Assembly: GCA_036517235.1 (NCBI GenBank)
Contig: DATDXL010000047.1
Location: 1 to 22,639, forward strand
DNA: 22,639 bases
Origin: 2-02-FULL-46-13 sp036517235
GTDB lineage: Bacteria > Patescibacteriota > Minisyncoccia > Phycocordibacterales > DSPV01
Direction: 5' to 3'
In this document: positions 13,743 through 21,095 of the stretch, one piece after another
Numbering within the stretch: the first letter of the stretch is position 1
Layout of the letters: every line of letters begins with the position of its first letter
Notes under the pieces: generated by a model
Databases searched by the model: none
What the model saw: the letters and a program-made list of their open reading frames with translations, nothing else
Told to the model about the DNA's origin: nothing
Made by a program: the position numbers and the translations under genes

Positions 13743-15030
13743 GCTTTATTTGGATAACTATCTTTTTTGGGTTTGAAGGAAACTTGCTCAACCATGAGGG
13801 TTTCACCACCACTTCCGCAGTTTCAATGGCAGGATAAGAGCGCATAATAGAGTCAGTTTCTCTCTTTGATTTACCAGCTAACTTGGCTTTAAATTCTTCT
13901 TTGTCAAATTGCCAGACCAGATGCACGTTTCCTTTTGCCGAAAATACAAGAGGGTTTTCTTCAAAAGGGTCGTTGCCGTTCGTGACCCTCGGTGAGACTT
14001 CAACGGCCGAGAGGTTTTCGATTAGAATTGGTTCACCTTTGAAATCGCTAAGCGAGCGTTTGGCGACCGCCTGACTCAAGGCCGCAGTATCAAAGGCCAC
14101 AGTGGTTCCAACAGCGGTTACCGTGATTTTGACCCCTTGGCCGGAGGGATTGTCTTCTGAAACCGTTGAGAAAGAGGTTGTGTAGAGACTTTGAAAGGTC
14201 GTATAGCCTTGAGGTAGTGACGCCACTAAATTGTTCCAAAGAGTTTCGCTTATACTTGCTTGCAGACGTTTCTCTGTTGTGTCTCGTACGACATCATCAA
14301 CAACGCGCGCGATACCGGAGAATCCTCCAAGTATATCAGTTTTTTGGCGCGCGAAGAAAGACTCATATCGGGGGGAACCCTTAAACCCAGGAATCGTGAA
14401 ATCTCCTTTCAGTTCTGTCATGGTGAGATTGTATTCTGGTCCCGCGACATCTGCGTAGACCGTAACCGCGACACTGCCCGGGACTTTTTTTCCTCCTTCC
14501 ACTTTCTGGCCAGGCACGACGACCGAGCTGTCTATCTTGTAAATATGCCCGTTGGCCGCCTCGAAGCGGGTGTTTTTGATGAGTCGCTGTGATTCACTAG
14601 AGAAATTATTGAATATCACGATTTGTCCCGAAGCTTTTCGATTCACTGTCTCCTCTTTATTGGTCGTTATCACCTCAAAAGCCGTAGAGGTAGAGGTGAC
14701 CACGGTGCTAGGAAGATTGCCAAGCACTGACTTCCCCGACTGAAGGACTGTATCCACCGATGTCGTCATTTGTTTGGGTGTGACCGTTACAGTGGCGCTA
14801 GCGAACAACCATGTTGCCGCAAGCACCACTCCTGCAAAGAAAAGGAGTAACAAAACACTCACAAGTATGCGAAAGAAGGAACCCTTTTGCCGGGCTCGTC
14901 TCCTGGGAAGAGACGCCTCGTCTTCTTCTTTTCTTTCCACAGCTTCGATCTTTCGGTTGCCAGGAATAGGAATATGGCGTATAGATCTTTTCCCCGCGGG
15001 GATAACATCTTGTAGAATTTTCTTTACCAT
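13735..15030 (-). CDS. Bitopic membrane protein, conserved-type hypothetical
   Basis: With the start at 15030 (MVKKILQDVIP) it has 431 aa: a basic and acidic cytoplasmic segment of about 50 residues (ending LPRRRARQKG), one membrane helix (about 53-77), and a large extracytoplasmic part. That part begins ASATVTVTPKQ and contains ASGQIVIFNNFSSESQ, RFEAANGHIYKIDSSV, PGSVAVTVYADVAGPEYN and FTIPGFKGSPRYESF, strongly beta-predicted and reminiscent of baseplate-J-type or surface-assembly proteins. Function is not known. The frame extends to 15096, but TATACT at 15040-15045 places transcription near 15034. The gene upstream encodes a possible actin-fold protein, and the two may work as a cytoplasmic and a membrane partner. 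Confidence 0.75.
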   Translation of the reverse strand: MVKKILQDVIPAGKRSIRHIPIPGNRKIEAVERKEEDEASLPRRRARQKGSFFRILVSVLLLLFFAGVVLAATWLFASATVTVTPKQMTTSVDTVLQSGKSVLGNLPSTVVTSTSTAFEVITTNKEETVNRKASGQIVIFNNFSSESQRLIKNTRFEAANGHIYKIDSSVVVPGQKVEGGKKVPGSVAVTVYADVAGPEYNLTMTELKGDFTIPGFKGSPRYESFFARQKTDILGGFSGIARVVDDVVRDTTEKRLQASISETLWNNLVASLPQGYTTFQSLYTTSFSTVSEDNPSGQGVKITVTAVGTTVAFDTAALSQAVAKRSLSDFKGEPILIENLSAVEVSPRVTNGNDPFEENPLVFSAKGNVHLVWQFDKEEFKAKLAGKSKRETDSIMRSYPAIETAEVVVKPSWLSKFPSNPKKIVIQIKLD

Positions 15031-15039
15031 AACGTTAGG

Positions 15040-15045
15040 CGCAGT
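15040..15045 (-). promoter_or_regulatory. Extended -10 box of the 431-aa gene
   Basis: TGG-TATACT on the minus strand, 9 bp before the ATG at 15030; it would give a very short leader and excludes the upstream Met codons. Confidence 0.5.
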
Positions 15046-15068
15046 ATACCACGTTTCTCTTGCATATC

Positions 15069-16268
15069 CTAGGTACCGCGGTGTACAAGGATCCATGCTA
15101 TGAGCAAAAGATCTTCAGCTCCAGCAGAAACATGCTCGGTTACCTCGATATTCTGAATTTGCTTTTTACTCAGCACCTGTATCTGAAAATCGACGTTTGT
15201 CGTATTGCCCGATTCTGTTAAGGTTGCAAGAACCATTTCGTCGATTTCCCCTGAAGGTACTACGTAAAGCGTTTTAGGCAATACCAACAGATCGCTCATG
15301 TTTTGTTTTGCTTTAACTGCATCAAAGTACCAGTTTTGAGCCGCTTCCTGCAACGCTTTCTTGAGACGACTTTGACTCGTTCCGTGAAGCTTGTCTTCTC
15401 TGGCAAGCGCGGCGTATGACATCATAACCGTTCTAGAAGAAGAAAGGCTTTTTGCCAATCCTGACTCGATGTGTTTTGCGCCATTTGAGAGAAGGAGCTG
15501 CTTGCTCATATCGTGTGTTCCCACATACATGAACACGGAAAAGTCCTGGAAAAGCAAGGCGCAGAAAAAACGATCAGGCATTTTCTCAAGATCTCTGAGC
15601 GCGGTGATGGTTTCTGATACCGATACCTTGTGGAAGAGCGTCGCCTTTCTGAATATCGAGTGACATGCGTCCGTCACTACAAGAAGAAGCATTTCGGGGA
15701 TTGTCACGATGGATATGAGCGCGGAAAAATCCCGGAATTCTTTTGAGAACACGTCATGTACGGGATACCCGTCTATGGTAAGCTCTGTCAACGCTCTTTC
15801 TATAACCGCTTGTTTCGGGAATGGCACCGTTTCTTTTTTAACATTTTCACGCATGCGTAGAATCGCCCGCTGCTCGCCTTCTTTAAGCAGCGTCTGGAGC
15901 GTTTCTTGACTTACCGCCGCTTTAGTTTTTTTGTTCTCTAGGTAGATGCGCTCCGTGCTTGTCTGTGCGATGGAGGGCGCATAGAGCACATAGATCTCGC
16001 TCGGGGTCACCGCATAATTCTTCTTCAGCATCACCCTCTCAAATTCATGGAGTAGTTGGTACGCGGCGGAAGCAATGGAGGTCGCAACACGTTTATCGAA
16101 CGAATATCCGGGTGCCGTATAGCGTGGAAGCGGTTTCTTCTCAGAAAAGAATATCCGTACCCGAGAGACTGCAAGATATTCAAAAACCATCAAGCGGACG
16201 TTGCTTAACTCAACGAATATCACTGCACCGAACTCTCGTTTATGCGAGCGGGAAAAAGAGAATACCAT
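15069..16268 (-). CDS. Possible PilM/FtsA-like (actin-fold) cytoplasmic protein
   Basis: About 399 aa. The N-terminus AVIFVELSNVRLMVFEYLA looks like the first phosphate-binding strand pair of actin-fold proteins with Asp replaced by Glu. A later segment, CALLFQDFSVFMYVGTHD followed by HIESGLAKSLS, resembles the second phosphate loop and the helix after it in PilM/FtsA. Key glycines are missing, so ATP binding is doubtful. The assignment is structural guesswork. The start is 16268 (MVFSFSRSHKREFG), six bases after TATACT; an alternative ATG at 16295 overlaps the alaS stop (ATGA). Confidence 0.65.
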   Translation of the reverse strand: MVFSFSRSHKREFGAVIFVELSNVRLMVFEYLAVSRVRIFFSEKKPLPRYTAPGYSFDKRVATSIASAAYQLLHEFERVMLKKNYAVTPSEIYVLYAPSIAQTSTERIYLENKKTKAAVSQETLQTLLKEGEQRAILRMRENVKKETVPFPKQAVIERALTELTIDGYPVHDVFSKEFRDFSALISIVTIPEMLLLVVTDACHSIFRKATLFHKVSVSETITALRDLEKMPDRFFCALLFQDFSVFMYVGTHDMSKQLLLSNGAKHIESGLAKSLSSSRTVMMSYAALAREDKLHGTSQSRLKKALQEAAQNWYFDAVKAKQNMSDLLVLPKTLYVVPSGEIDEMVLATLTESGNTTNVDFQIQVLSKKQIQNIEVTEHVSAGAEDLLLIAWILVHRGT

Positions 16269-16274
16269 AGCTAT

Positions 16275-16280
16275 AGTATA
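16275..16280 (-). promoter_or_regulatory. -10 box giving a leaderless transcript
   Basis: TATACT, then six bases, then ATG at 16268. Transcription would start at the A of the start codon. Confidence 0.5.
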
Positions 16281-16291
16281 TGAGAGATAAC

Positions 16292-18232
16292 TCATCTCTC
16301 CAAGACTGCCTTTATGCGACGGACTCCTCGTGAGACACTTTCCTCTTTTGTTATCCTAAAGGTGCCTTCGAGCTCTTGGGTGTTAGAAACATGAGGTCCG
16401 CCGCAGATCTCCTGACTAAAGAATCCTTTTTCAGGATAACCTATCCGATAGACCGTAACCGTATCAGGATATCGTTCACCAAAGACACCTACCACACCCC
16501 GCTTCTGTGCCTCTGTTAAAGGTATAGTGATGTTAGTTACGGGTAGTTGCTCAGCGATTTTTGCGTTGACGATGCTCTCCACCTCCTTTATCTGTTCTGG
16601 TGTCATCTTAGAATCATTGGGAAAATCAAAACGGAGCCGCTCTGACGTAATATTACTGCCTTTCTGATATACATGACCTCCTAGAACCTGTCGCAATGCC
16701 TGATTGAGGAGATGCGTTGCGGTGTGGTAACGAACCGAAATAGTACTGGCATCCGCAAGTCCTCCTTTAAATTTCTTTTCAGAACCAGCTCGAGACGTTT
16801 CTTGATGCCTCTTTAATTCTTCCTTAAATTCTCTATCGAACTCTTCTTTATTAACCAGTAAACCTCGACGGACTAATTCTTCTTGGATCATTTCAAAAGG
16901 AAATCCAAAACTTTGAAAAATATAAAAAGCTCTTTTTGCATCAACTCTGTTTGCGATAGGCATTTTCCCATCAGGACCGATCCTGTCAAAACCACCCTTC
17001 ATCTCTAATTTCTCAATCTCGAGTAAACCTCTATCAAGAGTCTTTAAAAATTTCTCCGCTTCTACCACAAGTGTCTGCCGTATATTTTCTAGATTGGAAT
17101 CAATCTCAGCATAAAAATCCTTGTAGCTGTCCGCCAAGAGATCGACAATGTTGCCGAGCCATTCTGTCCCAGAGAGACCTAGGTGTTTGGCATTGAGAAG
17201 AGCTCGGCGCAGGAGACGACGTAGAATGTAGCCACGCTCTTTGTTGCTCGGCTTCACGCCATCAGCAGAAATGAATACAGCGGCGCGCAGGTGGTCAGCG
17301 ATGATGCGGAATGCGCGAGTCTGCTTTTCATCGGAGCCGTATGTTTTTCCTGAAAGTTTTTCAAGTAAACGAACGGTTTCACCCAAGACAGACACCTTGA
17401 AGATATCAACCGAATCCGCGAGTGCCGCAGTTATACGCTCTAATCCTCCTCCGAAGTCCACATTCCTTTGGGGTAATTGTTTGAATGACCCGTTTTTTGA
17501 TTTAATATACTCCATGAAGACACTGTTCCCTATCTCCATGTAGTGTCCGCAATCGCAATTTACATGGCACTGTTCTCCAAATCGAGTATCATGTTTGATG
17601 TCTCTAAATTCATAGAATACCTCCGAGTCCGGACCTCCGGGCTCGCCTGCAGGCATATTTTCCGGTGCGCCAGCCCGCGACCACCAATTCTTCAGAGCGT
17701 TGTAATAAAAAATTCTTCCTCCGTGAGTGCCTTTTTTTGCTCCTTCTTCTACGCTACCGATGAAAACGTCTTCTGCGTCAACCCCCTTCTGTTTGAAGAG
17801 TTCTTTCCAAATTGAAACCGATTCCGTGTCTTTGGGCAGGTTTAATTTCTCATCCCCAGCGAATACGGTAACGAAGAGATGCTCAGGTTTAAGACCTAAG
17901 TCTTCTGTTAAAAATCCAAAGAACCAAGGTAACTGTTCACTCTTGAAATAGTCACCAAGGGACCAGTTGCCGAGCATCTCAAAAAAGGTGGTGTGTCGGT
18001 TATCTCCTACCTCGTCCATATCCTCCGCGCGGAAGCATTTCTGCGAATTGACGATGCGTTTTCCTTCCGGGTGTGGGTTCCCCAGGAGATAAGGTAAAAT
18101 CGGCTGCATGCCTGCTCCCGTAAAAAGCGTTGATGGGTCATTTTCAGGCACAAGCGAAGAGGACGGGATGATGGTATGCCCCTGCCGCTCAAAAAACTTC
18201 AAGTACCTATTCCGTATCTGGTCTAAGTCCAT
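16292..18232 (-). CDS. alaS: Alanyl-tRNA synthetase, short form without C-Ala domain
   Basis: Class II synthetase for tRNA-Ala, 646 aa against about 875 in E. coli. The catalytic domain (LTGAGMQPILPYLLG-like segment near residue 40, GGGLERI), the tRNA-recognition region and the editing domain are present. The editing site is HTATH (from about residue 503) with CGGPH (from about 610), where CGGTH is usual. The protein ends after GVRRIKAVLER, so the DHHA1/C-Ala part is absent. I chose ATG 18232 (MDLDQIRN): TATAAT at 18240-18245 is one base from the upstream ATG 18238 but seven from this one, so only the second can be inside the mRNA. Confidence 0.97.
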   Translation of the reverse strand: MDLDQIRNRYLKFFERQGHTIIPSSSLVPENDPSTLFTGAGMQPILPYLLGNPHPEGKRIVNSQKCFRAEDMDEVGDNRHTTFFEMLGNWSLGDYFKSEQLPWFFGFLTEDLGLKPEHLFVTVFAGDEKLNLPKDTESVSIWKELFKQKGVDAEDVFIGSVEEGAKKGTHGGRIFYYNALKNWWSRAGAPENMPAGEPGGPDSEVFYEFRDIKHDTRFGEQCHVNCDCGHYMEIGNSVFMEYIKSKNGSFKQLPQRNVDFGGGLERITAALADSVDIFKVSVLGETVRLLEKLSGKTYGSDEKQTRAFRIIADHLRAAVFISADGVKPSNKERGYILRRLLRRALLNAKHLGLSGTEWLGNIVDLLADSYKDFYAEIDSNLENIRQTLVVEAEKFLKTLDRGLLEIEKLEMKGGFDRIGPDGKMPIANRVDAKRAFYIFQSFGFPFEMIQEELVRRGLLVNKEEFDREFKEELKRHQETSRAGSEKKFKGGLADASTISVRYHTATHLLNQALRQVLGGHVYQKGSNITSERLRFDFPNDSKMTPEQIKEVESIVNAKIAEQLPVTNITIPLTEAQKRGVVGVFGERYPDTVTVYRIGYPEKGFFSQEICGGPHVSNTQELEGTFRITKEESVSRGVRRIKAVLER

Positions 18233-18239
18233 AGGCATA

Positions 18240-18245
18240 ATTATA
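18240..18245 (-). promoter_or_regulatory. -10 box of alaS
   Basis: Perfect TATAAT on the minus strand; a weak TTACTG lies 17 bp further upstream. It is seven bases before ATG 18232 and decides the start. Confidence 0.6.
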
Positions 18246-18279
18246 CATAAATATTAGCCATCAGTAAGTGATTCTGCTC

Positions 18280-18296
18280 GATTCAATTATTGAATC
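18280..18296. repeat. Inverted repeat upstream of alaS
   Basis: GATTCAAT-T-ATTGAATC, exact 8-bp arms around one base. Seventeen bases later comes a CGATATATCG palindrome, the same order of elements as at 5128-5199 and 22546-22598. Confidence 0.75.
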
Positions 18297-18313
18297 AGTA
18301 AAACTATAATGAT

Positions 18314-18337
18314 ATTATTTCGATATATCGAAATAAT
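18314..18337. repeat. Perfect 24-bp palindrome with CGATATATCG core
   Basis: Half-site ATTATTTCGATA followed by its exact reverse complement. Shares the ten-base core, but not the arms, with the other three copies. Confidence 0.9.
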
Positions 18338-18394
18338 CAGATGCAGGCAATCAGCTTCTTGTAGAGGGAAAATAGTCTAACAGTTGGGAAAAAG

Positions 18395-18431
18395 AAAAAA
18401 ACCCCAAGGCACAAAGGTACCAAGGGTTTTT
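18395..18431 (-). terminator. Terminator of the ogt operon
   Basis: On the minus strand AAAAACCC-UU-GGUAC, loop CUUU, GUGCC-UU-GGGUUUUU, followed by UUC and UUUUU. The inner U-G pair fits minus-strand RNA. Confidence 0.75.
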
Positions 18432-18514
18432 GAGAGAAAGAAAACAAAGTGGTCAAGGCACCAAGAGCTCTGCGGGGAACGCACAGTCGTCGAGCCCCCC
18501 CCGCTCACAAACGT

Positions 18515-18539
18515 CTCCAGAAAGGTTCGACCTTTGGAG
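18515..18539 (-). repeat. Hairpin just after the ogt stop
   Basis: CTCC-(AG)-AAAGGT, loop TCG, ACCTTT-GGAG. No T-run follows on either strand; it may protect the 3' end of the ogt mRNA. Confidence 0.45.
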
Positions 18540-18542
18540 AAG

Positions 18543-18833
18543 TTAGCTTTTGGGTCTATTTTCCACTATTGCACCTTCCGCTTTCAACAATGACATCTTC
18601 CTTCGGATTCCACGGTTATAGTTCCCTATTTGACCGTCAGACCGTATAACACGATGACAAGGGATTTTCGGATCGTAATTCTTGCTTAAAATAGTTCCGA
18701 CGGCGCGAAATGCTTTTGAAGAACCTGCATCGGCAGCGACTTCTTTATAGGTGAGAGTCTCCCCTCTTCTTATCTTTGAAACAACAGAGAGCACGCGGCT
18801 TTTAAAAGAGACTCGGGTTTTCTTTTGATGCAT
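18543..18833 (-). CDS. ogt: MGMT-type DNA alkyltransferase (methylated-DNA-cysteine methyltransferase)
   Basis: The 96 aa form only the DNA-binding and active-site domain: winged helix with RRGETLTYKEVAADAGSSKAFRAVG, then IPCHRVIRSDG with the alkyl-acceptor Cys at residue 59, and IGNYNRG. A cysteine in PCHR distinguishes it from ATL proteins, where it is replaced. It would repair O6-alkylguanine. The reading frame overlaps the end of the upstream PD-(D/E)XK gene by 32 bp, so the two are cotranscribed and probably coupled. Confidence 0.92.
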   Translation of the reverse strand: MHQKKTRVSFKSRVLSVVSKIRRGETLTYKEVAADAGSSKAFRAVGTILSKNYDPKIPCHRVIRSDGQIGNYNRGIRRKMSLLKAEGAIVENRPKS

Positions 18834-19662
18834 CGCTCGTAGATTTTGCCTTCACAACGTTTTTTACTTTTTTCTGGACGGTTGGTTTATGTATTGACCT
18901 AAAAGCCTTTCCTGCCGATTTTCGATACGAACAGAAATCGCATGGACCACCACCGAATGAGGTACCTGCTGGAGGTATCGCATCGCTCTGAAGAGTGCTG
19001 TGCATTTTCATCAGTGTCGGCTCTACCCATTCGTCAGATCCCGTGTGCGATATCAAAACCACATCAAATTCCAGTCTAGCGTCAAACGCCTTAGCATCAG
19101 AGCGGCCGTTGACATACACGAAATATGCCGCAGGCGAGACTTTGAATCCATTTTGTCTAAAAAGCCACTGATAGATTTCAACCTGTCTCTTGTACGAGTC
19201 GTACAAATCGTCGTTAGTAGAAGGACCTTCTTTTTTAGCAGTTGCTTTGTAATCAACAATGACGAATTCCCCATTGGGGTTAACCCATACGTCATCTATA
19301 CCTCCCCGAATAATGAGATTGGTTGGCTTGTGATGATACTGAATACCTCGCCGCAAGGCATCCCGCCACTCTTCCATCCTATCGTCTCTTAGGGGCACTG
19401 CATCGACGCCATATTGTTTTGCGAGGGGGTGTTGGGAGCCATTAGCTCGGTGAGCGTCAAATTCTCTTTTAAGGAGCTCGTCGACGGCATTATTGAGCGT
19501 GAACGAAGGGCCGCTAGGTCTCTTCACGCCAAGTTTCACATCCAGATAAAAACAACGAGGGCACTCGACAAAGAGATCAATCTTAGATCGACTCACCCTA
19601 AACGGCTCCGAGCTTTTAGGATCGTAGGTTCTGCTCTTCCATGCACTTGCTCTTTTTTCCAT
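18802..19662 (-). CDS. PD-(D/E)XK nuclease-family protein with four-cysteine cluster
   Basis: This 286-aa protein matches the RecB/Cas4-like nuclease group. GGIDDVWV (D123/D124), VDYKAT (D137, K139) and QVEIY (Q160, Y164) are the catalytic and QxxxY motifs. Cysteines at 34, 37, 241 and 244 flank the core, C34 and C37 as CPRC before it and C241 and C244 as CDFC after it, consistent with an iron-sulfur cluster as in AddB and Cas4. No cas genes are nearby. A basic, probably disordered tail follows. It overlaps ogt, suggesting a repair role; that is inference. TATAAT six bases before the ATG implies a leaderless mRNA. Confidence 0.85.
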   Translation of the reverse strand: MEKRASAWKSRTYDPKSSEPFRVSRSKIDLFVECPRCFYLDVKLGVKRPSGPSFTLNNAVDELLKREFDAHRANGSQHPLAKQYGVDAVPLRDDRMEEWRDALRRGIQYHHKPTNLIIRGGIDDVWVNPNGEFVIVDYKATAKKEGPSTNDDLYDSYKRQVEIYQWLFRQNGFKVSPAAYFVYVNGRSDAKAFDARLEFDVVLISHTGSDEWVEPTLMKMHSTLQSDAIPPAGTSFGGGPCDFCSYRKSAGKAFRSIHKPTVQKKVKNVVKAKSTSDASKENPSLF

Positions 19663-19668
19663 AGGTCC

Positions 19669-19674
19669 ATTATA
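19669..19674 (-). promoter_or_regulatory. -10 box giving a leaderless transcript
   Basis: TGT-TATAAT, an extended -10, then exactly six bases (GGACCT) before ATG 19662. No Shine-Dalgarno is present. Confidence 0.65.
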
Positions 19675-19675
19675 A

Positions 19676-19709
19676 CAAAACTTCGCCCCATGGTTAGGAC
19701 GAGGTTTTG
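19676..19709 (-). terminator. Possible weak terminator of the DUF7282-like gene
   Basis: CAAAACCTCG and CGAAGTTTTG form a 10-position stem with one mismatch on the minus strand, followed by TTAT. The stem is better in plus-strand RNA (G-U), so the role is uncertain. Confidence 0.3.
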
Positions 19710-19728
19710 TGCTAGGGTCTGATGCCTT

Positions 19729-20223
19729 TTATTCCGAGGCGTTTGACGCAGTAGCTGTGAATTTTATCATGATGGGGTTTCCCTCATCATCTGGTATCGG
19801 AAGATCGTTCTTAGGATTAAATGCTCTATCATCATTGTCAGTATGGAGCATGGCGTAATAATTCTTTCCTGCGATGGTTCCCCGAAGCAATTCAACTTTA
19901 CCTTGTGTCCACGTCCCGGCATCAAAGAGCTGGGCACCCAGAATCCTCCCGGGAGTAGCGCTGTCCTCTTCATGGATCACTGCCCATCCTGAGTCCTTGA
20001 ACGAGACCCTCTCCAGGGTGACGGAAACACCCTCGCTTTGATCTTTCACGACGACAGTGTTCATCAAAACATCAGCCTGCACTTCAGAGGAAGCGGTATC
20101 AGGCGTTTTTTCACTTCCGGGCGCAACGGTTTTGTTCGTACTGATAAGCCAAGAGAGACCGAAACCTAAGATAAAAGAGAGCGTCGCGATGATGATAGTC
20201 TTTTGATTGTTGTCTTGTTGCAT
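19729..20223 (-). CDS. Membrane-anchored or secreted DUF7282-like protein
   Basis: MQQDNNQKTIIIATLSFILG begins an N-terminal helix (about 8-28) that anchors or directs export. The mature part follows the DUF7282-like pattern: VVVKDQSEGVSVTLERVSF, GWAVIHEED, PGRILGAQLFDAGTW, YYAMLHTDNDDRAFNPKND and a last strand GNPIMIKFTA. It should be an extracytoplasmic beta-sandwich of unknown function. Starts: ATG 20223 gives 164 aa; a GTG at 20247 overlaps the upstream TGA and would add eight polar residues. I prefer the ATG because the hydrophobic segment is then close to the N-terminus. Confidence 0.75.
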   Translation of the reverse strand: MQQDNNQKTIIIATLSFILGFGLSWLISTNKTVAPGSEKTPDTASSEVQADVLMNTVVVKDQSEGVSVTLERVSFKDSGWAVIHEEDSATPGRILGAQLFDAGTWTQGKVELLRGTIAGKNYYAMLHTDNDDRAFNPKNDLPIPDDEGNPIMIKFTATASNASE

Positions 20224-20243
20224 GTGCGTACATTTACTGAAAC

Positions 20244-21083
20244 TCACAGACCACAGAGCTCTTGTGCTTCTGCCGCTATGAGGCTTGCTCTCTCCTGACT
20301 GATTCCCAGAGTCGTCAAGCTGGAGTTCGCATTGATAACTTGCCTACAAAGTACCATACCGTTGTTAAAAAGCAACTCCCGTTCAACTGGAGAAATCACT
20401 GGGATGCAGGTAATGGGGTGCAATTTGGCATCCTCGATCATATCTCTAATGCTCCCTCTTGCAGGATAATTCCACCCTACCATCCGTAAGCCCGCACACT
20501 CTCCGTATCTAATAGCGTTTTCAGTGAATTTCGTGTTGGTCATGAGCCAGCCCTCGTCGAGAAGACGTGGTTTGCCGTAGTTGTAGGTATTTTCCGCTAG
20601 ATCATCAAAACGCGCCTTGACATAGAGGGCTACCTTGAGATCGCTCTTCTCGCCGAGGCGGTTGTGGAACTTCGCTTCGACCATCATGAGCTTCTCTTCG
20701 TTGAATACCGCTAGATCGATTTCATGCGATACGCATCGCCCCAAGACGATTTGGTTCAGGGCGACTTCGTAACCGCGGCTCTTGAATATCTCACCAAGAT
20801 ATTTCTCGAATGGGAATCCTGTCGGACCAAGCTCGATCAAAGCGCGTCGCAAACTGTAGCGCCTTAACGCTCGAGGATTCTTCATATCTTTCAGCACCGA
20901 GAATGCATGGCGATAGATGTGATCCGTGCTCATCCCATCCTCCAACTCATCGGTAACATGAGCTACAACACGATCGATCTCTGCTGGCTTCGCGAGAGCT
21001 CTCCCAAGCGACTCCCGCAACTTATTTTCATTGAAAAGCTCACGTTCCCCGCTCGCTTTGATGATATAGACGTCTTTGCTCAT
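20244..21083 (-). CDS. ATP-cone domain fused to an Mrr-like restriction endonuclease
   Basis: About 279 aa. Residues 5-90 form an ATP-cone (IIKASGERELFNENKLRESL... DGMSTDHIYRHAFSVLKD), the nucleotide-sensing module best known from ribonucleotide reductase and NrdR. Residues 90-145 hold an Mrr-like PD-(D/E)XK core: FEKYLGEIFKSRGYEV, HEIDLAVF (D123) and VEAKFHN (E136, K138). The C-terminus ends in a helix-hairpin-like region (LTTLGISQERASLIA). The fusion suggests nucleotide-gated DNA cleavage. No methylase is adjacent. ATG 21083 is chosen because TATAAT lies exactly six bases before it; the Met at 21101 would be upstream of transcription. Confidence 0.85.
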   Translation of the reverse strand: MSKDVYIIKASGERELFNENKLRESLGRALAKPAEIDRVVAHVTDELEDGMSTDHIYRHAFSVLKDMKNPRALRRYSLRRALIELGPTGFPFEKYLGEIFKSRGYEVALNQIVLGRCVSHEIDLAVFNEEKLMMVEAKFHNRLGEKSDLKVALYVKARFDDLAENTYNYGKPRLLDEGWLMTNTKFTENAIRYGECAGLRMVGWNYPARGSIRDMIEDAKLHPITCIPVISPVERELLFNNGMVLCRQVINANSSLTTLGISQERASLIAAEAQELCGL

Positions 21084-21089
21084 ATAGTA

Positions 21090-21095
21090 ATTATA
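21090..21095 (-). promoter_or_regulatory. -10 box overlapping the mnmA stop codon
   Basis: TATAAT followed by six bases and ATG 21083. The TAA stop of mnmA (21093-21091) is part of the box. Confidence 0.65.

Larger units (their letters stand above)
18239..18542. other. Intergenic region alaS-ogt: palindromes and ogt 3' end
   Basis: Three hundred bases with no convincing gene. From left to right it holds the alaS -10 box, an inverted repeat (18280-18296), a CGATATATCG palindrome (18314-18337), the ogt terminator (18395-18431), a short direct repeat CAAGGCAC (18405 and 18454), a run of eight C (18495-18502) and a hairpin next to the ogt stop (18515-18539). Confidence 0.7.

Noticed and set aside
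18233..18238. Upstream ATG (MPM) as the alaS start
   Set aside because: It is one base from the -10 box TATAAT, so it would precede the transcription start.
18495..18502. Run of eight C as a phase-variation tract
   Set aside because: It lies outside any gene and is not placed between promoter elements.
18384..18649. Plus-strand frames of 66-69 codons across the ogt 3' end
   Set aside because: They run antisense through ogt, contain low-complexity Lys/Arg runs and have no start signals; the hairpins there belong to the minus-strand transcript.
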